From Pseudobutyrivibrio ruminis (GTDB lineage Bacteria; Bacillota; Clostridia; Lachnospirales; Lachnospiraceae): a DNA stretch of 61,108 nt. This document shows positions 24,173-32,786 of the stretch, piece by piece. Location of the stretch: NCBI GenBank assembly GCA_015057305.1, contig SVES01000016.1, positions 1 through 61,108 on the forward strand. The letters are read 5' to 3'. The notes below the pieces were generated by a model. That model searched no databases. It worked only from the letters and a program-made list of their open reading frames with translations, and was not told the origin of the DNA. The position numbers and the translations under genes were made by a program. The stretch's first letter is position 1. Each line of letters opens with the position of its first letter.

Positions 24173-25189
24173 ATGAGTACAATTCGAGAAATGATTGAGC
24201 AGATGGAAAGGGAGACACTTAGCCCTTATGCAACGCTCAATGAGAATTCACGGGGACGTGAAAAGGAAGAAAGTCAATGTGACATTAGACCTCTATTCCA
24301 AAGAGATAGAGATAGAATTCTTCATAGTAAAGCCTTTCGTCGTTTAAAGAATAAGACACAGGTTTTTCTTACACCTCAGGGGGATCACTATAGGACAAGA
24401 TTATCTCATACCTTGGAAGTTTCACAGAATGCTAGAACAATAGCAAAGGCACTTCGTTTAAACGAAGACCTTGTAGAAGCTATTGCTTTAGGTCATGACT
24501 TGGGGCACACTCCATTTGGTCATGCAGGAGAGGCACAGCTTAATGCTATGTGCTCTACTGGCTTTGTGCATTCTGAGCAAAGCGTGCGAATTGTGGAAAA
24601 GCTGGAAAAGGGCGGCCAAGGACTTAATCTCACTTGGGAGGTTAGGGATGGTATTAGAAATCACCAGACCACTGGGCACCCAGCCACTCCAGAGGGACAG
24701 ATAGTCAGGCTGTCGGATAAAATTGCCTACGTTAATAGTGATATCGATGATGCCATTAGGGCTCAAATCCTTACCGAGGACGATATCCCAATGGAAATAC
24801 GAAAAACACTTGGAATGAGTTCGGCAGTACGCTTAGATACTCTTATTCATGATGTGATTATTGAAAGCACAGATAGTCCTGTAATAAAAATGTCTCCTGA
24901 AATAGAGGAAGCCATGGCTGACCTTAGAAAGTTTATGTTTGCAAATGTCTACAAGGATTCTGTGGCAAAGGTGGAAGAGGTAAAGGCAAAAAGAATGATA
25001 CGAGAGCTTTTTGAGTATTACACCTATCACTTTGAAGAATTACCTGACAGATACAGAGCAATGGAGGACGAGGGCACAAGCCAGGAAAGAATTATCTGCG
25101 ATTATATTTCTGGAATGACAGACCAATATTGCATTACAAAATTTAACGAATACTTTATGCCAAAGGCATGGGTAGTTGACGGATTTTAA
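24173..25189 (+). CDS. dgt: dGTPase-family deoxynucleotide triphosphohydrolase
   Basis: Product of 338 aa with an HD phosphohydrolase fold. It probably hydrolyses dNTPs to deoxynucleosides and triphosphate, trimming the dNTP pool. HD-domain motifs are evident: RLSHTLEVSQ (about residues 65-74) and the paired HDLGHTPFGHAGE (about 109-121), which hold the metal ligands. Length matches the short Gram-positive form (about 330-350 aa). GGGAGG (24162-24167) sits 5 bases before ATG 24173; an upstream ATG at 24152 is less likely. It begins the dgt-dnaG-rpoD run, an arrangement common in Clostridia. Confidence 0.93.
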   Translation: MSTIREMIEQMERETLSPYATLNENSRGREKEESQCDIRPLFQRDRDRILHSKAFRRLKNKTQVFLTPQGDHYRTRLSHTLEVSQNARTIAKALRLNEDLVEAIALGHDLGHTPFGHAGEAQLNAMCSTGFVHSEQSVRIVEKLEKGGQGLNLTWEVRDGIRNHQTTGHPATPEGQIVRLSDKIAYVNSDIDDAIRAQILTEDDIPMEIRKTLGMSSAVRLDTLIHDVIIESTDSPVIKMSPEIEEAMADLRKFMFANVYKDSVAKVEEVKAKRMIRELFEYYTYHFEELPDRYRAMEDEGTSQERIICDYISGMTDQYCITKFNEYFMPKAWVVDGF

Positions 25190-25209
25190 ATATTAAAGTG
25201 GGAGAGTAA

Positions 25210-26979
25210 ATGCCTTATTATTCGGATGAAATAGTCGAGGAGGTGCGTACACGCACTGATATCGTCGATGTTATTTCACAGTATGTAAATCTACAAAAAA
25301 AGGGGAGCCAGTATTTTGGCTTATGTCCCTTTCATAACGAAAAGACAGGTTCATTCTCAGTAAGTCCGGGGAAGCAGATGTACTATTGCTTTGGTTGTGG
25401 TGCAGGTGGAAATGTATATAGCTTTCTGATGGCATACAATAACATGACCTTTAAAGAGGCAATAGAGGAGCTGGCTCCTAAATGTGGAGTAACCCTTCCT
25501 CAAAGAGAAATGACATATCAGGAAAAAAGGCAAGCCGATAGGCGCAGTCGACTTTTTGAAATCAATAAAGAAGCCGCTGGCTATTACTACAAAATGCTTA
25601 GGTCTCCTGAAGGCCAGAAGGCAATGGATTATTTCACTGGCAGAGAGCTTTCGGCAGAGACTATGCACAAGTTTGGACTTGGCTGCACAAGCAAATATTC
25701 TGATTCCCTGTATAAATATTTGCGGAGCAAAGGCTACGAGGATGAAATATTAAAGGATTGTGGCCTTATAACCATAGATGAGAAGCGTGGCGGTCATGAT
25801 AAATTTTGGAATCGTGCCATGTTTCCGATTTTTGACGCCAATGGCAAGGTTGTGGCATTTGGCGGAAGAGTTATGGGCGACGGTGAACCAAAATATCTTA
25901 ACTCACCTGAAACGGAGATTTTCAATAAATCCAGAACACTTTTTGGATTGTATTTCGCTAGGAAAACCAGGCGTGAGCAATTCATTCTGTGTGAGGGCTA
26001 TATGGATGTAATATCTTTACATCAGGCTGGGTTTGACAATGCAGTTGCATCTCTTGGTACAGCCTTGACAGAAGGTCATGCAGGTATGCTCAAGCGTTAC
26101 GTCAAGGATGTATATTTAAGCTATGACTCAGATGGGGCAGGGCAAAAAGCTGCCCTTAGGGCAATCCCTATTTTGAAGAATGCAGGTATTTCTTGCAGAA
26201 TTATTAATATGTCCCCATATAAGGACCCTGATGAGTTTATCAAGGCTTTAGGGGCAGAGGAATACGAAAAGCGTATTCAAAATGCAGAAAACAGCTTCAT
26301 ATATCAAATAAGGATGCTTGAAAAGAATTATGACCTGACTGATCCAGAAAAAAAATCAGATTTTCAAAAGGAAGTAGCAAGGATGATAGTTTTGGAATTT
26401 CCTACCCAATTGGAAAGAGAAAACTATACTGAATCAGTTGCTGCCCGATTCAATATTCCTAAGGATGCTTTGGCAAAATATATTATTGAGCTTGGACAAT
26501 CAGGCATCACTTCAAAAAATAAAGCGCAGGCTAAAGAAACACGGTCAAATAAACCAAAGCCTAAGGATGATGGCATGAAGATGTCTCAGCGCTTGTTGCT
26601 TACATGGCTGGTTGAAGAAAATGGAATTTATGCTAAAATAAAAGACTTTGTAGGTCCTGATGATTTTGAAGATGGAGTATACAAGACAGTAGCTACAGAA
26701 GTCTTTGATTGTTTAAATAATTCACGTCCGGTTGATACAGCAAAGCTTGTTGATATGTTTATGGAAGATGAAGAACGTAAGACGGTTGCTGCTTTATTTA
26801 ATACAACCGTAGGAGAATTGACTGATAATACGGATTTAAGTAAGGCTTTAAAAGAAACCTTACTTAGAATAAAAAAGAATTCACTGGAGCTGGCTCAAAA
26901 AAATGGAGCCGATTTAAAAAGCCTGGTGGATGGAAAAAAACAATTACAGCGTATTGAACGCGCAGGATTTATATTATAG
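25210..26979 (+). CDS. dnaG: DNA primase
   Basis: Product of 589 aa that synthesises RNA primers at the replication fork with DnaB. The zinc-binding domain shows C39, H42, C60 and C63 (CPFH...CFGCG). The RNA polymerase core carries the TOPRIM Glu in CEGYMDVISLH (about residues 260-270) and the Asp pair in YDSDGAGQKA (about 304-313). The C-terminal region (about 445-589) is the helicase-interaction domain after a charged linker. Length is standard. It starts 20 bases after dgt with GGGAG as ribosome site, and rpoD follows after 12 bases, so the three form the macromolecular synthesis operon without rpsU. Confidence 0.98.
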   Translation: MPYYSDEIVEEVRTRTDIVDVISQYVNLQKKGSQYFGLCPFHNEKTGSFSVSPGKQMYYCFGCGAGGNVYSFLMAYNNMTFKEAIEELAPKCGVTLPQREMTYQEKRQADRRSRLFEINKEAAGYYYKMLRSPEGQKAMDYFTGRELSAETMHKFGLGCTSKYSDSLYKYLRSKGYEDEILKDCGLITIDEKRGGHDKFWNRAMFPIFDANGKVVAFGGRVMGDGEPKYLNSPETEIFNKSRTLFGLYFARKTRREQFILCEGYMDVISLHQAGFDNAVASLGTALTEGHAGMLKRYVKDVYLSYDSDGAGQKAALRAIPILKNAGISCRIINMSPYKDPDEFIKALGAEEYEKRIQNAENSFIYQIRMLEKNYDLTDPEKKSDFQKEVARMIVLEFPTQLERENYTESVAARFNIPKDALAKYIIELGQSGITSKNKAQAKETRSNKPKPKDDGMKMSQRLLLTWLVEENGIYAKIKDFVGPDDFEDGVYKTVATEVFDCLNNSRPVDTAKLVDMFMEDEERKTVAALFNTTVGELTDNTDLSKALKETLLRIKKNSLELAQKNGADLKSLVDGKKQLQRIERAGFIL

Positions 26980-26991
26980 AAAGGAACAAAA

Positions 26992-28389
26992 ATGGCAAAG
27001 AAGAAAGTTGATGAATTAATTGAAAGCGGAGATTTAGAGGCAGCAGCAGATGAGTTTTTAGATGATGCAGATGCAGAAATGGATGATAATGATGACTCAG
27101 AAGCTGATGACAAGGATGTAGATTTTGGTGATATTGAAGAAATCTCTGCAGAAGATTTGGAATTTAACGAGCATGATTTCGATAATATCGATGAAACAGA
27201 GGATGATGAGGAAGTAGATGAATTCTTGGCTTCTGTTGGTGCTAAAACATCTTCATCTATGGATGAGGATGATGATGACGATGATGATGGTGATTCATTT
27301 GGTAATGATGAGCTTGATTCAAAGGTTGCAGAGCTTGTAAAGATTGCAAAGTCTCAAAAGAGCATCATTGAAGATTACGAAATATCTGAGTTCCTTAAGG
27401 ACTACAAAATTGATGCTAAGCAGATGGAACGTATTCTCACATACCTTGATAAAAAGGGTATTGACGTAAACTTTTCATCTGGCCCATCGGATGCTCTTTT
27501 ACTTGCAAGTGATGATGAAGATATTGAAGACATTGATATGTCAGTGCCTGATTCAGTCAGCATCGAAGACCCAGTTAGAATGTATCTTAAGGAAATTGGT
27601 AAGGTACCACTTCTTTCAGCTGACGAGGAGGTAGAGCTTGCTCAGCGTATGGAGCAGGGAGACCAGGAGGCAAAGAACAAACTTGCTGAGGCAAACCTTC
27701 GACTTGTTGTTTCAATTGCAAAGCGTTATGTTGGACGAGGCATGCTTTTCCTTGATTTGATTCAGGAGGGTAACCTTGGTCTTATGAAGGCTGTAGAAAA
27801 GTTTGATTACCATAAGGGCTACAAGTTTTCAACATATGCTACATGGTGGATTCGCCAGGCTATTACACGTGCAATAGCAGACCAGGCTAGGACAATTCGT
27901 ATCCCAGTACATATGGTAGAAACAATCAACAAGCTTATCAGAGTTTCTAGACAGTTGCTACAGGAGTATGGCCGTGAACCGACTCCAGAGGAAATTGCAG
28001 AGGCAATGGGCATCACAGTTGATAGAGTTCATGAGATTCTTAAGATTTCTCAGGAGCCAGTTTCTCTTGAGACACCTATCGGTGAGGAGGAGGATAGCCA
28101 CCTTGGTGATTTCCTTCCAGATGAGAATGTGCCAGTACCTGCAGAGGCTGCTACATTTACACTTCTCAAGGAACAGCTTCACGAGGTTCTTGACACACTT
28201 ACAGAGCGTGAACAGCGTGTGCTTATCCTTAGATTTGGTCTTGAGGATGGAAAGGCTCGTACTCTTGAAGAGGTCGGTAAGGAATTTAACGTAACACGTG
28301 AGCGTATTCGTCAGATTGAGGCGAAGGCCCTTAGAAAGCTCCGTCATCCTAGCCGAAGCAGAAAACTCAAAGACTACTTAGATCAATAA
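26992..28389 (+). CDS. rpoD: Primary sigma factor (sigma-70/sigma-A)
   Basis: Product of 465 aa. Region 1.2 starts at [17 protein letters not shown], region 2 contains [19 protein letters not shown] (about 258-276) and the -10-reading segment [17 protein letters not shown], and region 4.2 ends with the [23 protein letters not shown]. Unlike the 371-aa B. subtilis protein, it has an extra N-terminal stretch (about 1-190) that is very acidic, with a run of consecutive Asp/Glu near residues 90-105. This is a known trend in Clostridia, but the run is long here. AGAAAGGA precedes ATG 26992. A GC-rich hairpin follows the stop. Confidence 0.97.
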   Translation: MAKKKVDELIESGDLEAAADEFLDDADAEMDDNDDSEADDKDVDFGDIEEISAEDLEFNEHDFDNIDETEDDEEVDEFLASVGAKTSSSMDEDDDDDDDGDSFGNDELDSKVAELVKIAKSQKSIIEDYEISEFLKDYKIDAKQMERILTYLDKKGIDVNFSSGPSDALLLASDDEDIEDIDMSVPDSVSIEDPVRMYLKEIGKVPLLSADEEVELAQRMEQGDQEAKNKLAEANLRLVVSIAKRYVGRGMLFLDLIQEGNLGLMKAVEKFDYHKGYKFSTYATWWIRQAITRAIADQARTIRIPVHMVETINKLIRVSRQLLQEYGREPTPEEIAEAMGITVDRVHEILKISQEPVSLETPIGEEEDSHLGDFLPDENVPVPAEAATFTLLKEQLHEVLDTLTEREQRVLILRFGLEDGKARTLEEVGKEFNVTRERIRQIEAKALRKLRHPSRSRKLKDYLDQ

Positions 28390-28394
28390 ATATA

Positions 28395-28437
28395 TCAAGG
28401 AGGGACCCGGGGACCCGCTTGCGGGAGGATTCCTTGA
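28395..28437 (+). other. GC-rich hairpin after rpoD
   Basis: Outer arms TCAAGGA (28395-28401) and TCCTTGA (28431-28437) enclose a GC island with GGGACCC and GGACCC repeats and an inner hairpin CCCG-CTTG-CGGG (28414-28425). There is no T-tract, so it is not an intrinsic terminator. GC content here far exceeds its surroundings. Confidence 0.55.
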
Positions 28438-28460
28438 ATAAACAGAATCGACATAATTAA

Positions 28461-29192
28461 ATGATAAAATTATCTCCAAGATTGCAAATTATATATAATA
28501 TGGTGCCACGGTGTGACACAGTTGCTGATGTAGGATGTGACCACGGATATTTGACAATTGCCTTGTTGCAGGGAAAAGTCGCAAAGAAAGCTATTGCTAT
28601 GGATGTCAATAAGGGTCCTCTTGAATCCGCCAGAATTAATATAGGCGAAATGCAGCTAAATGCTCAGGTGGAGTTTAGACTATCTGATGGTCTTACAAAG
28701 CTTGGAAGGGACGAGGCAGATATTATATGCATTTGCGGTATGGGTGGAAATTTAATACAGAGGATTCTTGGGGCAAAGCTTGAAATTGCTCAAAGTGCCG
28801 AAGCTCTCATATTGGAGCCACAGTCAGAGTGCCGGGGTGTCAGAGAATATTTAGACAGCAATTGCTTTTCCATCGTTGATGAGGAGCTGTGTATCGAGGA
28901 AGGGAAAATTTACCCTATAATCAAGGCGGTATATTCCCCAGAGCACACCAAAGGATTGTCTGATGCTGAGCTTGAGTATGGTCCAGTGATTATAAAGAAA
29001 TCACCAGAGCTTTTTAAGAAGCTTCTAGACAAAAATAAAAAAGAATACAGTGATATTCTTGAAAAGCTGGAAAAGCAGAAGATAGCTAGTAGCGATTCAC
29101 CTATACAAAAAAGAAAAGAGGAGCTGAAAAGAAAGCTTAATCAAATCAGTACTCTCGAAATTGAATTGGAGGACAAGCTATGGCAAAAGTAA
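28461..29192 (+). CDS. trmK: tRNA (adenine(22)-N1)-methyltransferase
   Basis: Product of 243 aa. It adds a methyl group to N1 of A22 in tRNA using SAM. The Rossmann SAM motif is VADVGCDHGYLTIAL (about residues 21-35), followed by CICGMGGNLIQRIL (about 90-103), which is typical of TrmK rather than other class I methylases. The C-terminal coiled region is rich in Lys/Glu. TrmK next to rpoD is a conserved Firmicutes arrangement. The gene overlaps the next start by 13 bases, so the downstream kinase is translated from within its end. No good Shine-Dalgarno sequence precedes ATG 28461. Confidence 0.92.
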   Translation: MIKLSPRLQIIYNMVPRCDTVADVGCDHGYLTIALLQGKVAKKAIAMDVNKGPLESARINIGEMQLNAQVEFRLSDGLTKLGRDEADIICICGMGGNLIQRILGAKLEIAQSAEALILEPQSECRGVREYLDSNCFSIVDEELCIEEGKIYPIIKAVYSPEHTKGLSDAELEYGPVIIKKSPELFKKLLDKNKKEYSDILEKLEKQKIASSDSPIQKRKEELKRKLNQISTLEIELEDKLWQK

Positions 29193-30844
29193 TCATCAAT
29201 GAAAAAGAAGAGACATATGAGGATGGTACTCTACTGGTAGAAATTGCTAAATTACATCAGAAGGACTATCGGGATGATATAGTACTGGCCCAATATAATG
29301 GAAGCTTAGCCGAGCTCAATAAAAAGGTTTCAGGTACTGCCAATCTGGAGTTTATTACAACTGCTGATAAGGATGGTCGCAGAGCCTATAGGCGAAGCGT
29401 AGTATTTCTGTTACAGAGGGCTCTTATGATTGCTTACCCTCGTCCTATGTTTGCATATCTTAGGGTTCATCATTCCCTTGGACAAGGTGATTTTTGTACC
29501 TTTGATGGTGTGGATGAAATAACAGAAGAAAAGATAGCTGAGATAAAGAAAATAATGCTTGATTTGGTTGATAAGGATCTTCCATTAGAGAAGTATTCTA
29601 TTAAAACCAGCGAGGCAAGGGAGATGTTCCATGGGTACAACATGAAAAACAAGGAGCTTCTTCTTAAATATCGCACAAGCTCAAATATTAATGTATACAA
29701 TTTGGACGGTTGCAAGGACTATTTCTATGGTTATATGGTTCCTTCCACTGGTTATCTCAAATATTTTGATATACTTAAATTTGAAAATGGAATAATGCTT
29801 ATGTTCCCAAATGGAAACAAGCTGACAGGCGATACAAAAACTGTTGCAGAGTTTTCTAGACCAATGAAGCTATTTCATGTTCAACAGGCAGCGTCTAAGT
29901 TTGGCGAGACCATGGGTGTTCCTACTGTTGGTGACCTTAATGAAGCAATCTCAAGTGGCAGAATAAAAGATATTGTTTTATCTCAGGAAGCTATCATGGA
30001 GCGTAATATTGGCGAGCTAGCTCAGACTATTGCCAGCAGAAAAGATGTGAAATTCGTTATGATGGCAGGTCCATCATCATCTGGAAAAACTACATTTTCA
30101 CATAAGCTTTCTGCACAGCTTAGGGCACTGGGGTGTACGCCACATCCAGTACCACTTGATGATTTCTATTTGAATAGAGATCAGATGCCAATTGATGAAT
30201 ATGGTGAAAAGGATTTTGAGTCCATCGAAGGCTTGGATATTCCATATTTTAACGAATGTATGGTTAAGCTCTTAAAGGGTGAGCGAGTTTTACTTCCAAA
30301 TTTTAATTTCAAAATTGGAAAAAGAGAGTATAATGATCATTACATGCAATTAGGTAAGAATGATATTCTCGTTATAGAAGGTATTCATGGATTAAATGAT
30401 AGAATGAGTTCTTCATTACCTTCTGAGAGCAAATACAAGATTTATTTGTCAGCATTGACTCAGCTTTCCATAGATGAGCATAATCCTTTATCTACAGCAG
30501 ATGGAAGATTGATACGTAGAATTGTAAGAGATTCAAGGACAAGAGGCACATCTGCAGCTGAGACTATTGCGATGTGGGATTCAGTTCGAAGGGGTGAGGA
30601 AAAATATATTTTCCCATTCCAGGAGCAGGCTGATTATTTATTTAATACGGCATTGATTTATGAAATGGCTGTATTAAAATTATATGTGGACCCACAGCTA
30701 TTTGCCATAGAGCCAGATCATCCAATGTACGGCGAGGCAAAGAGATTGATTAAATTGTTAGATTACTTTTTACCTATGGCACCAGATGTTATACCAAATA
30801 ATTCATTGGTGCGTGAATTCATAGGAGGAAGTTGTATTTTATAG
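29180..30844 (+). CDS. TGS-domain uridine kinase-like protein
   Basis: Product of 554 aa. Residues about 1-65 form a TGS domain as in threonyl-tRNA synthetase. A middle section (about 70-280) resembles the catalytically dead second part of ThrRS editing regions, with LRVHHSLGQGDFC. A P-loop uridine/phosphoribulokinase domain begins with GPSSSGKTTFS (about 296-306), with VIEGIHGLN as its Walker B-like strand (about residues 394-402). It phosphorylates an unidentified nucleoside or similar substrate. GGAGG (29168-29172) lies inside trmK. The combination is widespread in Clostridia but its substrate is not established to my knowledge. It is followed by rnpB. Confidence 0.88.
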   Translation: MAKVIINEKEETYEDGTLLVEIAKLHQKDYRDDIVLAQYNGSLAELNKKVSGTANLEFITTADKDGRRAYRRSVVFLLQRALMIAYPRPMFAYLRVHHSLGQGDFCTFDGVDEITEEKIAEIKKIMLDLVDKDLPLEKYSIKTSEAREMFHGYNMKNKELLLKYRTSSNINVYNLDGCKDYFYGYMVPSTGYLKYFDILKFENGIMLMFPNGNKLTGDTKTVAEFSRPMKLFHVQQAASKFGETMGVPTVGDLNEAISSGRIKDIVLSQEAIMERNIGELAQTIASRKDVKFVMMAGPSSSGKTTFSHKLSAQLRALGCTPHPVPLDDFYLNRDQMPIDEYGEKDFESIEGLDIPYFNECMVKLLKGERVLLPNFNFKIGKREYNDHYMQLGKNDILVIEGIHGLNDRMSSSLPSESKYKIYLSALTQLSIDEHNPLSTADGRLIRRIVRDSRTRGTSAAETIAMWDSVRRGEEKYIFPFQEQADYLFNTALIYEMAVLKLYVDPQLFAIEPDHPMYGEAKRLIKLLDYFLPMAPDVIPNNSLVREFIGGSCIL

Positions 30845-30851
30845 AATAAGG

Positions 30852-31195
30852 AGGGGCTAGATGAGTAGTCGCTGCTTCATTGTAATGGTGAAGGAGAGGA
30901 AAGTCCGGGCTTCATAGGGCAAGGATGCCAGCTAACGGCTGGTGGAGGCAACTCCAAGGATAGTGCAACAGAAATGTACCGCTCATAGCAATATGGGTAA
31001 GGGTGGAAAGGCGGTGTAAGAGACCACCGTTTTGTTGGTAACAACAAAAGCCATGTAAACCCCATCCGAAGCAAGTTCTAAGCAGTGCGTACGCGGCCCG
31101 CCAGCACTAGGTTGAACGCTTGAAACCATTGGCGACAGTGGTTCTAGATAGATGACTACTTTAAAAGACATAACCCGGCTCACAGTCTAACCCCA
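30852..31195 (+). ncRNA. rnpB: RNase P RNA
   Basis: The catalytic RNA that removes 5' leaders from tRNA precursors. The universal core GAGGAAAGTCCGGGCT is at about 30895-30910, ACAGAAAT lies in the P4/J region (about 30969), and the conserved 3' core GACATAACCCGGCT is near 31167-31180. The P1 helix is GGGGCTAGA (30853-30861) with TCTAACCCC (31186-31194), which fixes the ends to within a few bases; it is followed by ATTTTTAATTT, so P1 may double as terminator. A-type architecture is likely. The 3' GGCTC sequence would bind tRNA CCA ends. Confidence 0.93.
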
Positions 31196-31304
31196 TTTTT
31201 AATTTGTCTGAATACAGGACAATTTTTACAAAAAGTATAAGTCTATTTTACATTTTAGTGGGAATTATTAACGAATGTGAATTTTTTGTGTCTAAAATCT
31301 CACC

Positions 31305-31318
31305 ATCCGTGATATAAT
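31305..31318 (+). promoter_or_regulatory. Promoter of carD
   Basis: An extended -10 element TGATATAAT (31310-31318) sits about 70 bases before the carD start. A -35 match is weak, as expected for extended -10 promoters. Confidence 0.5.
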
Positions 31319-31387
31319 ATAACTATCAATTAAGGGGAATGAAGTTATGGAGGTACCGGTTGTTTAGTTAAAGAAGGATGGTGAAAA

Positions 31388-31921
31388 ATGGATTATCAGG
31401 TAGGCGATTATTTAGTTCATGAGGGTAGTGGTGTTTGTCAGATTGAGGATATCGATGACATGGAACTTATGGGCAAGGGTTCTCGCAAGACTTATTACTG
31501 TATGTCCCCTGTATTTAAAGCTGGAGCAAAGGTATTTACTCCAATCGTAGGCGGTGCAGCTAGGCTTCGTCCAGTTGCTGGGCTAGATGTTTTTACTAGA
31601 ATTCTTGATAATATTGATGATATTAAATGTATAGAGGAGTCAAACGAAAGAGCTCTTCAAGAAAAAATCAAAGAAGTTATGGCAGAGTTTACTCCAGAGT
31701 CTATGGCTCGTGTAGTAAAGACTGTACTCATTAGAAAGTGGAATAGAATTGCCTCTGGAAAAAAGGTGATGGCCATGGATGAAAAGGTGCTTAACCTTGC
31801 AGGTCACAAGTTTTATGAGGAGATGGCATTTGCCATGGGCAAGGATATTTCTTATGCTCAGAATCTATTCGAGGAGGCAGTTAAATCCCATAGCTCTGAC
31901 TCTCTTTTAATAGGTGCATAA
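31388..31921 (+). CDS. CarD-family transcription regulator
   Basis: Product of 177 aa. Residues 1-60 hold the CarD/CdnL RNA-polymerase-interacting Tudor-like fold: YQVGDYLVHEGSGVCQIEDI, then TYYCMSPVF. The C-terminal part (about 75-177) is helical, matching the rest of CarD-type proteins. These bind the beta subunit of RNA polymerase and stabilise open complexes at weak promoters. Length is typical (about 160-180 aa). AAGGATGGTG precedes ATG 31388. It overlaps or nearly touches the PAP2 gene downstream. A role in rRNA or stress transcription is inferred from the family. Confidence 0.9.
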   Translation: MDYQVGDYLVHEGSGVCQIEDIDDMELMGKGSRKTYYCMSPVFKAGAKVFTPIVGGAARLRPVAGLDVFTRILDNIDDIKCIEESNERALQEKIKEVMAEFTPESMARVVKTVLIRKWNRIASGKKVMAMDEKVLNLAGHKFYEEMAFAMGKDISYAQNLFEEAVKSHSSDSLLIGA

Positions 31922-31925
31922 TTTT

Positions 31926-32459
31926 ATGATAGCTTACACAGCAATAAACAATCATATAAAAAATAATAATGGTCTTGTCAAGGTGCTTAATGTCCTTGAT
32001 AAGGCCATTACTTATATTACGATTATATTTTATATTGGCTATTTGCTTTTTTGCATTGTTGAAATACCCCACGGTGGAGGTAACAATTTATATAGAGGCG
32101 TATTGGTTCCTGCAGTTTCTTTTATTATTGTTAGTATATACAGAAAAATAGCAAGCAAGCCTAGACCATATGAGGTTTTTGATTTTAAGCCAATACTTGA
32201 AAAAGATACTAAAGGCAAAAGCTTTCCCAGCAGACATGTTTTTTCTATTTTCATGGTTGCATTTACAATAATGCAAAGCAATGTGTATGTAGGTATTTTT
32301 CTTGCACTTTTAGGAGTTGTGCTTTCTGCCATTAGAGTTGTTGGCGGAGTGCATTTTTTGAAGGATGTTGTTGCAGGCTTTGCCATTGCTTTAATAATAT
32401 CTATTTTATGTTATGGGATTTTAGGTGGCGTTTTCGGACTTCTTATGCTACCATTTTAA
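31926..32459 (+). CDS. PAP2-family membrane phosphatase
   Basis: Product of 177 aa with about four to five TM helices. The three phosphatase motifs are KIASKPRPY (KX6RP), FPSRH (PSGH motif with R for G) and VGGVHFLKDV (SRx5HxxxD-type). It probably removes phosphate from a lipid such as undecaprenyl diphosphate or phosphatidate at the outer membrane face. AGGTG is 9 bases upstream of ATG 31926; a GTG at 31914 overlapping the carD stop is an alternative. It is probably expressed with carD. Confidence 0.85.
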   Translation: MIAYTAINNHIKNNNGLVKVLNVLDKAITYITIIFYIGYLLFCIVEIPHGGGNNLYRGVLVPAVSFIIVSIYRKIASKPRPYEVFDFKPILEKDTKGKSFPSRHVFSIFMVAFTIMQSNVYVGIFLALLGVVLSAIRVVGGVHFLKDVVAGFAIALIISILCYGILGGVFGLLMLPF

Positions 32460-32484
32460 TTAGATATTATAGTAGGAGTTACGT

Positions 32485-32745
32485 ATGAAAAAGAATGCGA
32501 AGAAAGCTTTGGCTGTGCTATTTAGCATTCTTGGCACAGTTTTGGGATTATATATTGGAGGCTATTGGCTGTTTGCACGTCCTGTTTATTGGTTGGTTAC
32601 GGGGTTCACAGGCGGTACACTTACAGCTGGTATTCTTATAATAAATATTTTTAAGATATTTATTGCATCCACAATTGGAGGAGGAATTTGGTGTGTTTGC
32701 GATATTATAGCTGGCATATTTAGGGACGATCCTAGAGACGACTAG
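32485..32745 (+). CDS. Small membrane protein, unknown function
   Basis: Product of 86 aa with two or three TM helices (about 10-30, 32-50, 52-75) and an acidic tail ending RDDPRDD. I do not recognise a family. TAGGAG lies ahead of ATG 32485, and it sits in a co-directional run between PAP2 and the phosphofructokinase, so it is a credible gene, but no role can be proposed from sequence. Confidence 0.65.
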   Translation: MKKNAKKALAVLFSILGTVLGLYIGGYWLFARPVYWLVTGFTGGTLTAGILIINIFKIFIASTIGGGIWCVCDIIAGIFRDDPRDD

Positions 32746-32786
32746 CTTTAATATATAAAACAACATGGATTGGGAGGTATTATGAA

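Noticed and set aside
31339-31371. Ten-codon leader peptide before carD
   Set aside because: The GGGG before its ATG is too close and the peptide has no attenuation-like codon run.
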